Shown here: positions 61,870 to 64,000 of the stretch, one piece after another
Layout of the letters: each line of letters opens with the position of its first letter
How positions within the stretch are numbered: position 1 is the stretch's first letter
NCBI GenBank assembly: GCA_028023455.1
Contig: JAQFVV010000348.1
Location: 560,001 to 624,000 of the forward strand
Length of the DNA stretch: 64,000 bases
Direction: 5' to 3'
Source of the DNA: Epiperipatus broadwayi
Taxonomy: Eukaryota > Onychophora > Udeonychophora > Euonychophora > Peripatidae
Made by a program: the position numbers and the translations under genes
Notes under the pieces: model-generated
Seen by the model: the letters and a program-made list of their open reading frames with translations, nothing else
The model's database searches: none
Told to the model about the DNA's origin: nothing

Positions 61870-62764
61870 AGTTCTTAGATTTTTGTTCCTGAAATAAAGC
61901 AGTTCAAAATAAGTATGCAGCATTGAAGAAATTATGCAGAGTGTGTCAAACTACTCTCACCAACATGTTAAATCATAATAAGATGTGTGAGTAGAGGAGT
62001 TCATTTGCCAGTGTTGCTTTTTGCCTGATGTCATGAATTATCCTAAGTGAAGCCATCTATTAACTCTGAAACCATGGAATATTTATTTACAAGAATATTG
62101 AACAGCATATCCCTACCAAGATAAAACCATGCATGGTAAATTATATAATATGATGTATGAACAGTTAAACTTACTGATAAGAAACTTTATTCAAATATCA
62201 GTGATCACTTTCTCTTAAATTATAAGTGCGATAAACTGTCATCTCAAGTTGTATCAACTAAAATAAAATCTTATCAGTAGTTTTAATCCCTAATTATTTC
62301 TCTTATATGTTAGTCTCTCAATAATAATATAAATATTTCATTATGTATCAATAAATTTAAATATAACTTACATTGATATTTAGTTGTTGATTATTAATTG
62401 TCAAATTCATTTAAAATTAACCATTATTATAATTTGATTAAATAAATTGCTGATGCTGTACTTGAAAACACAATCCTCCAGATATTTCAAGTAATTTTAT
62501 TGTGACTAAATAAATAGATGGGGTTTCACCAGTGGATTCTTACATAGAATTCCTGCCTTTTTATATAAATTAAAAGCTGTTTTTCTCTTCTCTATTATTC
62601 AACTTTAGTTATGTTTAGCAGGTTGTGTGACCAGGAAAAATAACTGCATTCGATAAAATTCACTGAAATTTTCTGATGAAAATTTATCAAATCGAATGTA
62701 ATTTGGTCACCGAATATGAGGTAATTAACTCATAAAAACACTAATTATACCATGGACATTACAA
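61870..62764 (+). repeat. Putative 3' LTR
   Basis: Direct-repeat copy B, collinear with 60611-61500. It is followed immediately by a TA run at about 62765-62781, which blurs the end and any target duplication. No convincing purine tract precedes it. Confidence 0.7.
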
Positions 62765-63044
62765 TATATATATATATATATTAAAGTTTTATTATCTAAG
62801 TAATATGTGGTTCTAGTATAGTTTAAAAGTTAAAATTGATTATTTGTTAGTTTGTTTAATGAGGTTAATTTAATTTTTTTTTTAATTATAATTATCAGAC
62901 TTTTTCAATCAAATATCAATTTTTAGTATCTATAGAGACATATTAGTCCATAGATAAAGGTGGATAAAAAGATTGCTTTGATAAACATATTTAGATTTTG
63001 ATATTGTTTAAATGTGTACTGTTTTCATATATATATATATATAT

Positions 63045-63830
63045 ATATATTGAACCAGGTGGCAGAAAATCAGTGATTATATATTTTAAAACTCGATTTT
63101 AACTCAGGCCACCTTCTCATTATTGCAGCAGACTAGTCCTTCAAGCAGAGAAGTACAATACCAAAGTTAGATGAAACACCAACAGTACCTATAACCAGAC
63201 CAAGGCTATACAAAGTATAACCTATGATCACATTTCCATGCTATAACACTTCTTCTTTGCTAGATTCAAACACCTGCCATCCAAAGCATTTTCTTTGTTT
63301 TGAGGTTTAACCTCAGGTGCCAACTAACCACAGATTATACAGTCAGCATGTCCAGATCACAAGTATATAATCCAGCAATTGATATATCTCCAATCTAGCT
63401 CTTTTTCTCTATTGTGAGGGGAAATCTTTGACACACTAGCCTGATACTTATAATTAACTATAACTTAACCTATTAGTGATGCAGTTATAAGAGAGAATCA
63501 ATCATACAACAATTAAGGAAATATTTTATTTACACACACTCATTATTATAATATATAATAGAAATTTACCTATATGGATACACACATTAAAAGTCAATAT
63601 TGAATTTATGGAGGCAACATTAAAGATTACATTGGCTATAGCAATTAAAGTCCATTAAAGTCTTTCATGCACATAAATGTTTAAATCTTTAGAATGGGAT
63701 AATAAGGATATTTACTTAGGATTTTCAATAGCACAACACACTTTCATGGATACTGTTTTTTGCTTGTTTACTGATTTGTTGATTAGCAACCAGTTGGTCT
63801 TTTCTTTCCATTGATGGTTTTACTTATTGA
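63045..63830. repeat. Dispersed repeat family B, copy 2
   Basis: Homologous to 29200-29960 with many substitutions; shared strings include CAATACCA, CTATAACCAGA, TTTGTTTTGAGG and CCATTGATGGTTT. It begins right after a TA run at 63029-63050. Sequence to 64000 may continue the repeat, but the match fades. Confidence 0.7.
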
Positions 63831-64000
63831 TTTTCCAGTTTACCATGAAGGAGACAGATTTTCAGTAGTTCACAGATAGCAAGGCAGGCATGAGTTCCAA
63901 GTGGAAAGCATCTATGGTACTAAAAACTGGGATCGAAGGCTATCCACACACTTGTTGTTTAGTACTGCATGCTGCTACATCAGCCTTCAGTTGATATTGG

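Larger units (their letters stand above)
60611..62764 (+). mobile_element. LTR-type element with short interior (TRIM-like)
   Basis: Two direct repeats of about 890 bases (60611-61500 and 61870-62764), starting AGTTCTTAGATTTTTG and ending CATTACAA, flank a 369-base interior. The interior opens with TGGCACCCAATGTGGGG, a strong match to the tRNA-Lys primer site, and holds a small gag-like ORF. The repeats begin AGT rather than TG, as in some insect gypsy-type elements. No clear target duplication was found; the right side is a TA run. An alternative reading is a tandem segmental duplication with a chance primer-site match. Confidence 0.65.
48645..64000 (+). other. Start of a very long dynein intron (at least 15.3 kb)
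   Basis: Begins with a GTAAGC donor; no acceptor with a dynein exon is visible before the window ends. Listed contents are a polypyrimidine tract, microsatellites, the GIY-YIG foldback, an exon-like relic at 59.6 kb, an LTR-type element and a dispersed repeat. A purine-rich stretch at about 52680-52920 translates to a charged, coiled-coil-like relic broken by stops and could be old retroelement ORF1 sequence. I see nothing clear in 48645-49645, 49795-51885, 52925-58530 apart from simple repeats, 58860-59600 or 59855-60610. Confidence 0.75.

Overview
The window is a strongly AT-rich piece of a nuclear animal genome. It lies inside one multi-exon gene on the + strand, an axonemal dynein heavy chain that most resembles DNAH12 (DNAH7 and DNAH3 are close relatives). 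Six consecutive exons are visible at 103-304, 20035-20237, 20848-20952, 28036-28302, 39068-39229 and 48484-48644. They join in frame with GT-AG introns and encode the AAA5 module, the buttress coiled coil and the start of the AAA5-AAA6 region. The gene enters at the left edge and the last intron runs off the right edge, so both ends of the protein lie outside. A ciliary dynein with introns up to 20 kb, Penelope-like elements and RTE-type LINEs suggests an invertebrate animal. I cannot fix the phylum; flatworm, mollusc or cnidarian would all fit.

Almost everything else is intron filled with repeats. Intron 305-20034 holds a TTAGGG-like tract (about 1.95-2.03 kb), a giant imperfect inverted repeat of about 6 kb (3.4-9.4 kb), a decayed near-complete RTE-clade LINE (about 10.1-13.1 kb), a foldback element (13.15-13.7 kb) and the first copy of a 1-kb dispersed repeat. 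Intron 20953-28035 holds a Penelope-like insertion with terminal inverted repeats and a 14-bp target duplication (22.1-23.5 kb). It also holds the second copy of the 1-kb repeat, interrupted by an array of about 470-bp units. Intron 28303-39067 holds a second array of these units, a miniature LTR element with a tRNA-Ser-like primer site (33.7-35.4 kb) and a LINE 3' remnant. Intron 39230-48483 holds palindromic small elements and one Penelope element nested in an older one (45.1-47.9 kb). The last intron (48645-64000) holds a GIY-YIG foldback, an exon-like relic and a second LTR-type element with a tRNA-Lys-like primer site (60.6-62.8 kb).

The most interesting signal is RNA-level. Every unit of the about 470-bp repeat carries, at the same place, a 65-nt segment that folds as a type I hammerhead ribozyme with a very short stem III. 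The core is CUGAUGA / GAAA with an AUUGG cleavage context. Six copies are present at two loci, and two of them keep all the key core residues. This is the layout of retrozymes and ribozyme-bearing satellites. A second, different hammerhead-like fold lies at 31405-31479 (- strand). A third motif, with an unusual AUGANUAUGA core, sits at the 3' end of a Penelope element and recurs at 16.1 and 24.2 kb. No complete intact mobile-element gene is present. The dynein exons are the only sequence that looks to be under coding constraint.
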